Shown here: positions 35,298 through 43,612 of the stretch, in pieces
Position numbering within the stretch: position 1 is the first letter of the stretch
Layout of the letters: each line of letters starts with the position of its first letter
Origin: JAIQFL01 sp035295745
Lineage (GTDB): Bacteria; Acidobacteriota; Terriglobia; Bryobacterales; Bryobacteraceae
Direction: 5' to 3'
Assembly: GCA_035295745.1 (NCBI GenBank)
Contig: DATGIL010000007.1
Span: 1 to 64,000, forward strand
Length of the DNA stretch: 64,000 nucleotides
Made by a program: the position numbers and the translations under genes
The notes under the pieces: model-generated
Told to the model about the DNA's origin: nothing
The model's input: only the letters and a program-made list of their open reading frames with translations
Databases searched by the model: none

Positions 35298-35902
35298 TCA
35301 GCGGAGTTTACGCGGACGCATTTGTGGAAAAGGCGGTCTCGTCGCCGGCGCTCACGGTTCGGAAGGCCAAGATGCGCGACATCCCGCCGATTCTCGACTT
35401 GATCAACAGCTATGCCGCGAAAGGTGTGATGCTGCCGCGCACCGAATTCGAGATGTCGGAAGCCATCCGCGACTTCAGTGTGGTGACGGCGGGCGACGAA
35501 CTGCTAGGCTGCGGCGCATTGCATTTTTACAGCCCGACGCTCGCCGAAATCCGTTCGCTGGCGGTCCACGAACGTGCCAAAACGCACGGAGTTGGGCGGA
35601 GGGTCGTCGAAGCGCTGGCGAAGGAAGCGCAAGAGTATGAATTGGACGCGGTATTCGCCTTCACCTATGTCGTGGAATTCTTCCAAAAGGTGGGCTTCCA
35701 GGTGGTGGAGCGCGGCGTTTTACCGCTGAAAGCCTGGAAAGACTGCCTGCGTTGTCCGAAATTCCAGGCCTGCGATGAGGTCGCAGTGCTGCGGATTCTG
35801 CGGCCGAAGCATTGGATGGACTCGCAGCCACAGCATTGGGGACAGGCGGTGGTCTCTCCGGACGACCAGTTCATTCAGATTCCCACACCGCGGAGCACGT
35901 AA
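35294..35902 (+). CDS. Short-type N-acetylglutamate synthase (GNAT)
   Basis: The 202-residue GNAT acetyltransferase overlaps argB by four bases. TVRKAKMRDIPPILDLINSY opens the fold, IRSLAVHERAKTHGVGRRVV is the acetyl-CoA P-loop strand, and a C-terminal CLRCPKFQACDEVAVLRIL resembles the tail of short ArgA-type synthases. It would acetylate glutamate at the first step of arginine synthesis, replacing bifunctional ArgA. The order argC-argB-synthase fits a linear pathway operon, though argD, argF, argG and argH are not in the window. The assignment is inferred from context and fold. Confidence 0.85.
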   Translation: MISGVYADAFVEKAVSSPALTVRKAKMRDIPPILDLINSYAAKGVMLPRTEFEMSEAIRDFSVVTAGDELLGCGALHFYSPTLAEIRSLAVHERAKTHGVGRRVVEALAKEAQEYELDAVFAFTYVVEFFQKVGFQVVERGVLPLKAWKDCLRCPKFQACDEVAVLRILRPKHWMDSQPQHWGQAVVSPDDQFIQIPTPRST

Positions 35903-36050
35903 GGTGTCCAAGATACCCTCAAAGTAGGGACTCCTCCCACACCCCGCAAAAGACCGAAGAAATTGTCCACAAACCGGCTTCGCCGCGATGTAGAATCCAA
36001 TTTAAGGATATCAAAACCTTAATCAACCCGATTCTACTTGTGAGGCGAAC

Positions 36051-37022
36051 ATGAGAGCACAGACCGTTGACGTGAAATCCTCAACCGGAAGGGTCCTTTG
36101 CACTACCGTATTCCGACAGGGTGGAAAGAAGCTGCTGGCAAAAGGTCACGTCATCAGCGACGAAGACATTCGGGTTCTGGAATCCGAAGGCATGGAAACC
36201 ATCTGGGTCACCGAACTGGAAGAAGGCGAGGTTGGTGAGGACGATGCAGTCTGCGCCGTTGCCAGCGAGATGGGTTGCGGCAGTTTCGAGATCCGCCTGG
36301 CAGCGGGCGGCCGCGCCAATCTGGTGGCCACGGAAAACTGCTGCGTGCTGGTGGACGACGAATTACTCAAACAGATCAATTGCACCGCCAGCGTGGTGAT
36401 CGCGACTTCATTGAATTTCAGCTATGCAGTGGCAGGGCAGCGGATTGCGACGGTGAAGAGCGCCCCGTTCGCGGTGGCCAAAGATCAACTGGAAGCGCTC
36501 ATCGGCATTCTGAAGGAGCGAGGCCCCATCCTGCAGGCGCGACCGGTCCGCACTCCGACTGTAGGAGTTCTCTACACTGATCCGATCAGTGGCGAACGCG
36601 CCCGCCAGTTGTTCGAGAACATCATGCGGCAAAGGCTCGAGCGCATCGGGGCCAATGCCAACTTTGTCCTGTCGTGCACCGAGGATGAGAATTCGGTCGC
36701 CCGCTGCCTGCAACACCTGCTGCGGTCCAAGCCGTGCGTGATCCTGGTGGCCTCCACCACCGCGCCGGCGGGTCCGGAAGATGTCATTGGACAGGGAATG
36801 ATGCGGGTGGGCGGGCAGGTGGAGCGTTTCCTGGCTCCCGTGGAGCCCGGCAACCTGCTCTTGATGTCGTACAAAGATGAGACACCGATCATCTCGGCGC
36901 CGGGGTGCTTCCGGTCGGCCAAACCGAATGTAGTGGACTTGGTCTTACCTCCGCTGTTAGCCCGCTATCACGTAACGGGGTGGGAGATAGCGTGTCTGGG
37001 ACACGGGGGCCTGCTGGCGTAA
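36051..37022 (+). CDS. Molybdopterin-binding (MoaB/MoeA-like) protein
   Basis: The 323-residue product has a MoCF_biosynth-type domain in its C-terminal half (VGVLYTDPISGERARQLFEN, VILVASTTAPAGPEDVIGQG). PVEPGNLLLMSYKDETPIIS and APGCFRSAKPNVVDLVLPP follow, resembling the core of MoeA. The N-terminal segment TGRVLCTTVFRQGGKKLLAK differs from canonical MoeA, and the catalytic linker motifs are not obvious, so it may be a cofactor-binding relative. It probably acts in molybdenum cofactor synthesis, which suits MsrP in the same window. A strong terminator follows. Confidence 0.8.
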   Translation: MRAQTVDVKSSTGRVLCTTVFRQGGKKLLAKGHVISDEDIRVLESEGMETIWVTELEEGEVGEDDAVCAVASEMGCGSFEIRLAAGGRANLVATENCCVLVDDELLKQINCTASVVIATSLNFSYAVAGQRIATVKSAPFAVAKDQLEALIGILKERGPILQARPVRTPTVGVLYTDPISGERARQLFENIMRQRLERIGANANFVLSCTEDENSVARCLQHLLRSKPCVILVASTTAPAGPEDVIGQGMMRVGGQVERFLAPVEPGNLLLMSYKDETPIISAPGCFRSAKPNVVDLVLPPLLARYHVTGWEIACLGHGGLLA

Positions 37023-37107
37023 ACGGGTTCCTCCTCTGACTTGTCGTTGACTGGTCTCCTCCACACTTGTGATCTGAAACCTCCGAGCAGATCACGAGTG
37101 CTCCTCG

Positions 37108-37140
37108 CCGGGCGTCCCACATAGGGACGCCCGGTTTTTT
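37108..37140 (+). terminator. Rho-independent terminator after the molybdopterin-binding gene
   Basis: CCGGGCGTCCC (37108-37118), loop ACATA, GGGACGCCCGG (37124-37134) and TTTTTT (37135-37140). The perfect 11-bp GC stem with a T-run is a textbook terminator. A repeat element starts two bases later, at 37142. Confidence 0.93.
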
Positions 37141-37141
37141 A

Positions 37142-37184
37142 GTGGCGCAAAGACTTTTTGCCGTCTCGACACTTTTGTCGAGAC
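37142..37184 (+). repeat. Double-hairpin palindromic repeat, copy D (left arm)
   Basis: GTGGCGCAAAGACTTTTTGC forms the first stem (GCAAA/TTTGC), followed by GTCTCGACA (37163-37171), loop CTTT and TGTCGAGAC (37176-37184). The stem bases differ from copies A-C yet still pair. It starts 1 bp after the terminator T-run and faces copy D' at 37246-37293. Confidence 0.8.
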
Positions 37185-37245
37185 TTCCTGAGTCCACTGA
37201 TTCTGAAAACCTCGGGATACTCTTTGAGTCCAACCCACCAAAATG

Positions 37246-37293
37246 CCTCGGGCAGGAGTGCCCCGGCGGCGGGGACGAGTCTTCGCGCCACAT
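37246..37293 (-). repeat. Double-hairpin repeat, copy D' (right arm, divergent)
   Basis: The reverse-orientation partner: GGGCA/TGCCC around GGAG, then GCGGGGA/TCTTCGC around CGAG (with G-T pairs), then GCCAC. Both stems fold with wobble pairs. The arm ends at the TGA stop of ykgJ-like (37293-37295); the stop may come from the element's own terminal sequence, as in TGATGTGGCGC. Confidence 0.65.
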
Positions 37294-37778
37294 CAGACGA
37301 GCCACTCGGACAATTCTACAGTGGGACCAAGCGAGGAGGTTCGCTCCTCCAGCGCCATGTGATTTCCCCAAACCACCTCGGTGGACTGCTCAGAAATGGA
37401 CTCAATCCGGCTACACCCGAGCACCTCGCGACGTTCGGCATAGAAGCCATAGGCGCGGCAGGCAAGCGGGCGGGCGTCGTAAACCAGACACGCTCCGGAA
37501 TCAGAATCGAGCAGCGGACAAACTACCGGGCGTGACTTGCCTGCCGAATCGCGGATCCGTTGCCGCACGCATTCCGCGGCGTCATCGGGCAAAGCATCGA
37601 GCGCGCTCGCAATCAGCAGCCACTCCGCCTGCGTGATTCGCGGTACCGAGGCCAAATGCCGGCAACAATCGTCGCACCCCTTCCGGCACGGCCAGCTTCC
37701 ATGCGCCGAAACGATCTCATCCGTTCGCAGCCGAATCTCTTCCTGGATCTGATACAGCAGGGCCATCCTCGATCCCAT
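37293..37778 (-). CDS. YkgJ family cysteine-cluster protein
   Basis: The protein has about 161 residues and a likely metal-cluster (CxxxCxxCC-type) motif: PCRKGCDDCCRHLAS, then CPLLDSDSGACLVYDARPLA with further cysteines and ACRAYGF. The family probably binds a zinc or Fe-S cluster, but its role is unknown. I use the ATG at 37778 (MGSRMALLYQ); the frame is open to 37865. It is divergent from the yjbQ-like gene, whose start lies 35 bp away. Its stop coincides with the arm of a repeat element. Confidence 0.85.
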   Translation of the reverse strand: MGSRMALLYQIQEEIRLRTDEIVSAHGSWPCRKGCDDCCRHLASVPRITQAEWLLIASALDALPDDAAECVRQRIRDSAGKSRPVVCPLLDSDSGACLVYDARPLACRAYGFYAERREVLGCSRIESISEQSTEVVWGNHMALEERTSSLGPTVELSEWLV

Positions 37779-37813
37779 CGTAACGCTCGCGGATTTTGCC
37801 TGACAATGAGAGG

Positions 37814-38233
37814 GTGAAATCCTTTCGCAAAGAATTGTGGTTTGACGTTCCCGGCAGGCGAGCATTCCTCAATATCACTCCGGAGGTGGAACGGTGCCTT
37901 CGGGAAAGCGGCGTCAAGGAAGGTCTGGTGCTCGTGAATGCCATGCACATCACCGCTTCCGTGTTCATCAACGACGACGAATCGGGACTGCACGCAGACT
38001 ACGACAAGTGGCTCGAAAAACTCGCGCCTCACGAGCCGACCTCGCAATACCTGCACAATCGCACCGGCGAAGACAATGCCGACGCGCACATGAAGCGCCA
38101 GGTGATGGGACGCGAAGTGGTGGTCGCCATCACCGGCGGCAAGCTCGACTTCGGACCGTGGGAGCAGATCTTCTACGGCGAGTTCGATGGCGGCCGCAAG
38201 AAGCGCGCCTTGATCAAAATCATCGGAGAATAG
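37814..38233 (+). CDS. YjbQ family protein (secondary thiamine-phosphate synthase-like)
   Basis: The 139-residue product fits the UPF0047/YjbQ family: SFRKELWFDVPGRRAFLNIT, VNAMHITASVFINDDESGLH, HNRTGEDNADAHMKRQVMGR and GPWEQIFYGEFDGGR. Some members were reported to have weak thiamine-phosphate synthase activity, but the physiological role is uncertain. I use the GTG at 37814, where homologues begin (KSFRKEL); the TTG at 37796 would add six residues. The gene is divergent from the ykgJ-like gene and convergent with the HAD gene. Confidence 0.9.
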   Translation: MKSFRKELWFDVPGRRAFLNITPEVERCLRESGVKEGLVLVNAMHITASVFINDDESGLHADYDKWLEKLAPHEPTSQYLHNRTGEDNADAHMKRQVMGREVVVAITGGKLDFGPWEQIFYGEFDGGRKKRALIKIIGE

Positions 38234-38244
38234 CCGGCACTTCC

Positions 38245-38850
38245 TTATTCCCAGACGATTCCACGCGACTGCAGTTCCCCCTCCAACTGGCCGGCCGACT
38301 GGAACTGTACCGCGTCGATGCCCATCTGCCGCGCACCCTCGACGTACTCAGGGATGTCGTCGGTGAAGAAGCACTCTTCGGGCAGGCATCCCGCGCGCGA
38401 GATCGCCGCCCGGTAGATCTCGGGGTTCGGCTTCATAGCTCTCACTTCATACGAAAGGATGAGATCGTGAAAATGCCGGATGATGGGATAATTCCGGCGG
38501 ATCATTTCGAAATGGAGCGCGTTGGTGTTGGACAAAAGGAGAAGGCGGTAGCGTGTCGCCAGCCCTTCCAGCAGGCGCTCAGGCACCAGGGTCTGGCAGA
38601 AAATGCAGCTCCAGATGGTGCAGAAGCGGTCGTAATCCACGTCCAGATCGAGCGCTCTGCAGAGTTGCTCGACAAAATCGCGCGGCTCGATCTGGCCGGT
38701 TTCGAAACGCTCGACGAGCCCGGTGGGACGAATGCGCTTGGGAATCTCGGCTGCCGGATAGGGACAGAGTCCTTCGAGTTCCCGGTACCCCAACTTGAAA
38801 TCGAAATGAACTAAGACTTTTCCCAGGTCAAAGATGATGGCTTTGTACAT
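38245..38850 (-). CDS. HAD-family hydrolase (YihX-like)
   Basis: The 201-residue phosphatase-fold protein opens with KAIIFDLGKVLVHFD, the HAD nucleophile Asp8 in the DLG variant. It also has LLLLSNTNALHF (motif II region), RAMKPNPEIYRAA (motif III lysine) and CFFTDDIPEYVEGA (motif IV acids). It resembles alpha-D-glucose-1-phosphate phosphatase YihX and related haloacid dehalogenase-like hydrolases; the substrate cannot be told. The gene ends 11 bp from the convergent yjbQ-like gene. Confidence 0.92.
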   Translation of the reverse strand: MYKAIIFDLGKVLVHFDFKLGYRELEGLCPYPAAEIPKRIRPTGLVERFETGQIEPRDFVEQLCRALDLDVDYDRFCTIWSCIFCQTLVPERLLEGLATRYRLLLLSNTNALHFEMIRRNYPIIRHFHDLILSYEVRAMKPNPEIYRAAISRAGCLPEECFFTDDIPEYVEGARQMGIDAVQFQSAGQLEGELQSRGIVWE

Positions 38851-38933
38851 CGGTCACTTCTTACGATAGCGGAGGGGACGGGTGGGATTCACTGGAGCCC
38901 GGGGGAGGCGGGGGAGGAAATTGAAAATGAGTG

Positions 38934-38966
38934 GAGCGGTCTCTCATCCCGGGAGAAGGACCGCTC
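38934..38966 (-). terminator. Hairpin after the 138-aa secreted-protein gene
   Basis: GAGCGGTC and GACCGCTC form an 8-bp stem around a 17-base loop. Read on the minus strand it lies just after the stop at 38983 and is followed by a T/A-rich CACTCATTTTCAATTT stretch, suggesting a weak terminator. Confidence 0.5.
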
Positions 38967-38982
38967 CCGAAAAGCGGTTGTC

Positions 38983-39399
38983 TTAGGACGTGGCTTTCTT
39001 CGCGACCACATCGTTGACTCTGGGATCGCCGCCGTTCATGCCCGGCCGGGTGATCTTCAGCTTCAACGAGTCGCCATCCAAAGTGCCTTCGTACTTGGTG
39101 ACCACTTCGTTGCCCTGCATGTTCATCTTCACTTCAAAGTAGACATTGTTGCCATCCACCTTGCCGTTGGAGATTTCGTTGTCCGCGGGAGGGGTTCCGC
39201 CGCCGCCGCGTCCGCCAAAACCGGGCACCGTTCCGGTCAGTTTGCTTCCGTCTTGTTTCAAAGTAATGGTCACCGGACGCCCAGGGTTTCCACCCCGGCC
39301 CGGGCCTTCATAGGTCCACTTGCCGGTCACGTCGGCCGCCATAGCGACGCACGCGACCACAAGCAGAAGAGTCGTTACAAAAAGCAGCTTCTTGGTCAT
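38983..39399 (-). CDS. Small exported protein (138 aa), acidobacterial type
   Basis: The N-terminal KKLLFVTTLLLVVACVAMAA is a signal peptide ending at about residue 22. The mature domain is short and beta-rich: DVTGKWTYEGPG, then VTITLKQDGSKLTGTVPGFG, a Gly-rich loop, NNVYFEVKMN, and EGTLDGDSLKLKITRPGM. It looks like a small lipocalin-like fold, and similar secreted proteins with GKWTxxxxG and KLTGTV repeats are common in Solibacter. No catalytic residues are seen. The ATG at 39399 is chosen since the long upstream frame lacks such composition. Confidence 0.75.
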   Translation of the reverse strand: MTKKLLFVTTLLLVVACVAMAADVTGKWTYEGPGRGGNPGRPVTITLKQDGSKLTGTVPGFGGRGGGGTPPADNEISNGKVDGNNVYFEVKMNMQGNEVVTKYEGTLDGDSLKLKITRPGMNGGDPRVNDVVAKKATS

Positions 39400-39556
39400 A
39401 GTGAGGGAAGAGGCGTCTCGAAGCGGCCAGATGTTACTGCATCGAAACGCGCAGCGGGCGACTTTTTCACACCTGTGGCTGCGGCAAGTTGCCGCCCCAA
39501 GTCCCTCCCAAAAATGGTATATCTCTGATTGAAAAGCATTTAGCTGCGAATCACGC

Positions 39557-39571
39557 TGGTACCTGGCATGC
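39557..39571 (+). promoter_or_regulatory. Candidate sigma-54 promoter before the CHASE2 kinase
   Basis: TGGTACCTGGCATGC has GG and GC at the canonical -24/-12 spacing (consensus TGGCACG-N4-TTGC). The match is imperfect. It lies 40 bp upstream of the ATG at 39611, and the operon encodes a sigma-54 activator, so feedback is plausible but unproven. Confidence 0.35.
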
Positions 39572-39610
39572 CCTATGGTTCCATCGGAAAGCGCGAATGC
39601 CCAAGCCGGA

Positions 39611-42061
39611 ATGAAAGCTGCGATACTCCAGCCCCAAGGAAAGCCGGGAAGGATCGCTGTGACCGTCGCTATCGCGATCGTCTCGGCAGCCTTGGGGATG
39701 CTCGTCGATTGGCGCGCACCGGGCATCGCCCGCTACGCCCGCGACAGGCTGATCCAAACGCGCGGCACCTTGCCGGCGCCCGATGATATCGCCATCGTCG
39801 CGATCGATGAGCCCAGCATCGCGCGCTTCGGACGATTTCCCTGGTCGCGTCAGGTAATGGTGCGGACGATTGACGCGCTCTCCGCGGCACAGCCTAAGGC
39901 GATCGCTCTCGATGTGCTGTTCGTCGACCCCACCACGCAAGACGACGATGACGCGCTCGCTGGCTCGATCGGCAAGGCCGGAAATGTGGTGGTTGCCGCA
40001 CAATTGACCGAGTCCGCGGTACATGGCGGGCCTGCCGAGTGGCTTCGCCCGCTGCCTGCGATTCAAAACGCCGCGGCCGCCGTTGGCCACGTCAACGTGC
40101 AGACGGAGGCCGACGGCGTGGCGCGGCAGATCGAGGTCCGCGCGGCCGACGATTCCGGCCAGACCATTCGCGCGATGGCCGTGGAGACGGTGCGCATCGG
40201 CGACGGCACGCCCGAAGCGGGCGTTGCCAACGGCCAACATGCGCTGCTGTTGGGTGCCCGCACCATCCCACTCGATTTCACCCAATCCCCGGTCCTGATT
40301 GAGCGGGCGGGTACAACTCCGAACGCGGCGCAAGTTCTGCGCGGCGGGCGCATGACCATCGACTATATTGGCCCGGCGGGTTCGTATGGACCCAATACCT
40401 ACAGCCTGGCGGAAGTGATCGATGGCAGAATTGCCGCCTCGAAGTTTCGCGGCAAATACGTGCTGATCGGCGCTACCGCGGCATCGCAGGGCGACCGTGT
40501 CTCTTCGCCCTTTGTCCATCAAACCGATGCGCACGCCGACCAGCACGGGTCGCTCATGCCCGGCGTCGAGGTGCTGGCGAATGCCGTCAACACCATCTTG
40601 CGCTCGCGCTTCTATTCGGACACTTCCGATTGGGCGGCGCTGTTCTGGTCGGCGCTCATCGCAGTACTGACGCTCGCTCTCCTCGAAGTAACACAGGGCG
40701 GACGCGAGTCGCTCAAGCAGATCGCGGCCCTGACCGGAATGGCGTTGGCGATTCTGGTGGTGAGCTACCTGGTATTCACGCGACTGCTGGTGTTTCCGCC
40801 GCTGGTGCCGGGAATGGTGGCGTGCGCCGCGGCCGGCATCCTTGGACTGCTGCACCGTTCTCTGGCCGCGAGTTCGCGGCTCGACGCCAATCTCGCTGAA
40901 CTGGCCGCATCGTCCGAACTGCTGGGTCCCGCGGAGCCCATCGCGCCAAGCTGGGCGCCGCATGGCCTCGAATGGAAGGCGAGCACGCTTTCCGCACTCA
41001 ACGCCCGGCTGCTGGCGCGCGCCAAGTTCGTCGATTTCGCGATGCGCTCGGTGGAAGATGGCCTGATGATCGCGACGCCGGAAGGGCGCATCACCTTCGC
41101 CAACCGCAGCGCGGCCGCCATCCTCGATTCCACACCGCCCGCACTCGTAGGGCAGAATCTGCTGCAGCGTTTGCTCGATACGGCCGAGCCGGAGACTCTC
41201 ACGCGGCTGGTGGTGGACCGCGCCCACGTGGAGCGCGAAGTCACCTTCCGCGAAGTGCGCCCAAATCACTACATGCTGCGCATGGCGGCAGTGACCGGCG
41301 GCGAAAACGGGGATGGGCCGGTGCTGGGCATCGTGGCATCGCTCTCGGACGTCACCCGGCAGCACGAGCTGCAGCAGACCAAGAACGACGTGATCTCTCT
41401 GGTCTCGCATGAAATGCGCACGCCGCTCACCGCGATTCAAGGCATGACCGAGTTGCTGGCCGATTACGATGTCGACCCTGCGCGCCGTCGTGAGATGCAC
41501 CTGGCGATCAACGACGAGGTCAAGCGGCTCACCGGCATGATCAGCGAGTATCTCGACATCACGCGGTTGGAATCGGGCGCTACAGAAGTGCGTCCCACGC
41601 CTCTGCGCGTCGAGACCATCATCGAGCGACTGTACCTGCTGCTCAATCCTGTGGCTGCCCGGCGCGAGATTCGACTGGTTCGCAAAGTCGCGCCCGATCT
41701 GCCTCCGCTGTTGGCCGATCCCGATCTGCTCTCGCGGGCCGTGGAGAATCTGGTGTCGAATGCCATCAAGTACAGCCCCGCCGGGACCGCGGTCACCATC
41801 TCTGCAGGCAGTGACGCCTCCACGGTGTGGATCGATGTGGCTGACCAGGGCTACGGTATCTCGGCGCACGATCAGACGCGCATCTTCGAGAAGTTCTATC
41901 GTGTACCGAGGGTGCAGGACGCGGGCGTTCCGGGGACCGGGCTGGGATTGGCCCTCGTCCGCGAAATCGCCGAACTGCACGGCGGAGCGGTGACGGTCAA
42001 AAGCGAGGTCGGGGTGGGATCCACGTTCTCACTGAGGATTCCACGAGGAGCCATACAGTAA
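39611..42061 (+). CDS. CHASE2-PAS sensor histidine kinase
   Basis: The membrane sensor has about 816 residues. After a short N-terminus and one hydrophobic segment (IAVTVAIAIVSAALGMLVDW) comes an extracytoplasmic CHASE2 domain (DDIAIVAIDEPSIARFGRFP, PKAIALDVLFVDPTTQDDDD). Three hydrophobic segments follow around residues 335-410. A PAS domain then precedes the HisKA site (SHEMRTPLTAIQGMTELLAD, His600) and the HATPase domain (ENLVSNAIKYSPAG, GTGLGLALVREIAELHGG). Ligand sensed at the cell surface would control phosphorylation of the downstream regulator. The ATG at 39575 is also open, but the candidate promoter favours 39611. Confidence 0.9.
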   Translation: MKAAILQPQGKPGRIAVTVAIAIVSAALGMLVDWRAPGIARYARDRLIQTRGTLPAPDDIAIVAIDEPSIARFGRFPWSRQVMVRTIDALSAAQPKAIALDVLFVDPTTQDDDDALAGSIGKAGNVVVAAQLTESAVHGGPAEWLRPLPAIQNAAAAVGHVNVQTEADGVARQIEVRAADDSGQTIRAMAVETVRIGDGTPEAGVANGQHALLLGARTIPLDFTQSPVLIERAGTTPNAAQVLRGGRMTIDYIGPAGSYGPNTYSLAEVIDGRIAASKFRGKYVLIGATAASQGDRVSSPFVHQTDAHADQHGSLMPGVEVLANAVNTILRSRFYSDTSDWAALFWSALIAVLTLALLEVTQGGRESLKQIAALTGMALAILVVSYLVFTRLLVFPPLVPGMVACAAAGILGLLHRSLAASSRLDANLAELAASSELLGPAEPIAPSWAPHGLEWKASTLSALNARLLARAKFVDFAMRSVEDGLMIATPEGRITFANRSAAAILDSTPPALVGQNLLQRLLDTAEPETLTRLVVDRAHVEREVTFREVRPNHYMLRMAAVTGGENGDGPVLGIVASLSDVTRQHELQQTKNDVISLVSHEMRTPLTAIQGMTELLADYDVDPARRREMHLAINDEVKRLTGMISEYLDITRLESGATEVRPTPLRVETIIERLYLLLNPVAARREIRLVRKVAPDLPPLLADPDLLSRAVENLVSNAIKYSPAGTAVTISAGSDASTVWIDVADQGYGISAHDQTRIFEKFYRVPRVQDAGVPGTGLGLALVREIAELHGGAVTVKSEVGVGSTFSLRIPRGAIQ

Positions 42062-42155
42062 AGGTAAACTGATGGATAGAGCCTTTTGCCCGCCGCTCCT
42101 TCGCGCCGTCCGCCGCGGGTGCTTTGCCTCGTTCGATGGCGAGGACGAGTAATCC

Positions 42156-43571
42156 ATGTCCCAGCAGCCTCACATTCTGGTCGCCGACGACGAACGCTCC
42201 ATCCGCCTGATGCTCGAAACCGGGCTCACGCTCAACGGCTTTCGTGTGACTTCGGCGCGCACCGGGCGCGAAGCCCTGGAAACCGCATCCAGCGGCCATT
42301 TCGATGCCGTTCTCAGCGACGTCTATATGCCCGATGGCAACGGGCTCGACCTGGTGCGTTCGCTGCGCGCGGTGGATGCCGATCTGCCGATTATCCTTAT
42401 GACGGCGCAGGGGTCCGTCAAGATTGCAGTGGAAGCGGTGGCTCATGGCGCCAGCGATTTCATCGGCAAGCCGTTCGAAATCTCGGCGGTGGTGGCTCTG
42501 CTGCGCCGCTACGTGGACGCGCGGCGCGAAGCGCAGGCAGCGGTGGGGGCCGGACAGGAAGACACGCAACTGGCACAGGCGGGACTGGCGGGCCGCAGTG
42601 CACCCATGGTGATGGTCTACAAGCTGATCGCGCAGGCCGCCCGCACGGAGGCGACGGTGCTGATCATGGGCGAGTCGGGCACCGGCAAAGAGCTGGTGGC
42701 GCGCGCCATCCACGACTTCAGCGCCCGCGCCTCGCGGCCGTTCCTTTCGGTGAACTGCTCGGGTCTGACGGACACCTTGCTCGAGTCGGAACTCTTCGGT
42801 TACGTCCGCGGCGCGTTTACCGGCGCGACCGGGGAACGCACTGGCCTGTTTGAAGCGGCAGATGGCGGGACCTTGTTCCTCGACGAACTGGCTTCCACGA
42901 GCCCTCAGTTTCAAGCCAGCTTGCTGCGCGTGCTGCAGTCGGGCGAAGTGCGCCGTGTTGGATCCACGCAGTCGAAACGCGTCAACGTGCGCGTGACCGG
43001 TGCGAGCAACGCTCCCCTGCGCGACCTGGTGGCCGCGGGCAGTTTCCGCTCCGACCTCTACTATCGCCTCAGCGTGCTTTCGATCGAACTTCCGCCGCTG
43101 CGGGCACGCACCGGCGACGTGGAATTGCTGACGGCGCACTTTCTGCAACGCTTTCGAGGGGCCGATCAGCCTCCCCTGCACCTCACGCGGGAGGCCATGG
43201 CGGCGCTCGCGGCGCACGATTACCCAGGCAATGTGCGGGAATTGGAAAATGCCCTGCGCCGTGCGGTAGCGCTGTCTTCGAACGGACTGATCACCATCGA
43301 TTGCCTTCCGCCCGAGATCTCCGCTTCGCAAAAGAGAACGGCGGGAGGAGCCGGCCTGGAACATCGCCTGATCGCCGACCGTCCGACCATGGAGGAACTG
43401 CAGCGCCGCTACTTGCAACTGGTCCTGGAAGAGACCGGGTGGAACCGCCGCCGCGCCGCCGCCGTCCTTGAACTTGATCGCCGTACCATCCAGCGCCTCA
43501 TCGCCCGCTACCAACTACAAGGCGCACTGGACCCGGACGGCGACGGCGAACTGGAAGCGGAGGAAGTCTGA
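42156..43571 (+). CDS. Sigma-54-dependent response regulator (NtrC family)
   Basis: The 471-residue activator has a receiver with DDER and phosphoacceptor Asp55 in LSDVYMPDGNG. Its AAA+ domain has Walker A at residues 172-179 (GESGTGKE), the GAFTGA loop at 219-224 needed to contact sigma-54, and LFLDELASTSPQFQASLLRV. A Fis-type helix-turn-helix ends the protein (NRRRAAAVLELDRRTIQRLI). It would open sigma-54 promoters after phosphorylation by the upstream CHASE2 kinase, 94 bp away. The GAFTGA is intact. Confidence 0.96.
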   Translation: MSQQPHILVADDERSIRLMLETGLTLNGFRVTSARTGREALETASSGHFDAVLSDVYMPDGNGLDLVRSLRAVDADLPIILMTAQGSVKIAVEAVAHGASDFIGKPFEISAVVALLRRYVDARREAQAAVGAGQEDTQLAQAGLAGRSAPMVMVYKLIAQAARTEATVLIMGESGTGKELVARAIHDFSARASRPFLSVNCSGLTDTLLESELFGYVRGAFTGATGERTGLFEAADGGTLFLDELASTSPQFQASLLRVLQSGEVRRVGSTQSKRVNVRVTGASNAPLRDLVAAGSFRSDLYYRLSVLSIELPPLRARTGDVELLTAHFLQRFRGADQPPLHLTREAMAALAAHDYPGNVRELENALRRAVALSSNGLITIDCLPPEISASQKRTAGGAGLEHRLIADRPTMEELQRRYLQLVLEETGWNRRRAAAVLELDRRTIQRLIARYQLQGALDPDGDGELEAEEV

Positions 43572-43612
43572 GCGGCCCCGGCACGCACGGCAAGCTGAAG
43601 TATGCGCTACCG

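Noticed and set aside
39551..41980. 809-codon minus-strand open frame opposite the CHASE2 kinase
   Set aside because: It lies wholly inside a confidently identified gene, is rich in Arg, His and Gln as expected for a shadow of GC-rich coding DNA, and shows no domain.
41997..43514. 505-codon minus-strand open frame opposite the sigma-54 regulator
   Set aside because: Antisense shadow of a well-supported gene, with no recognisable motif.
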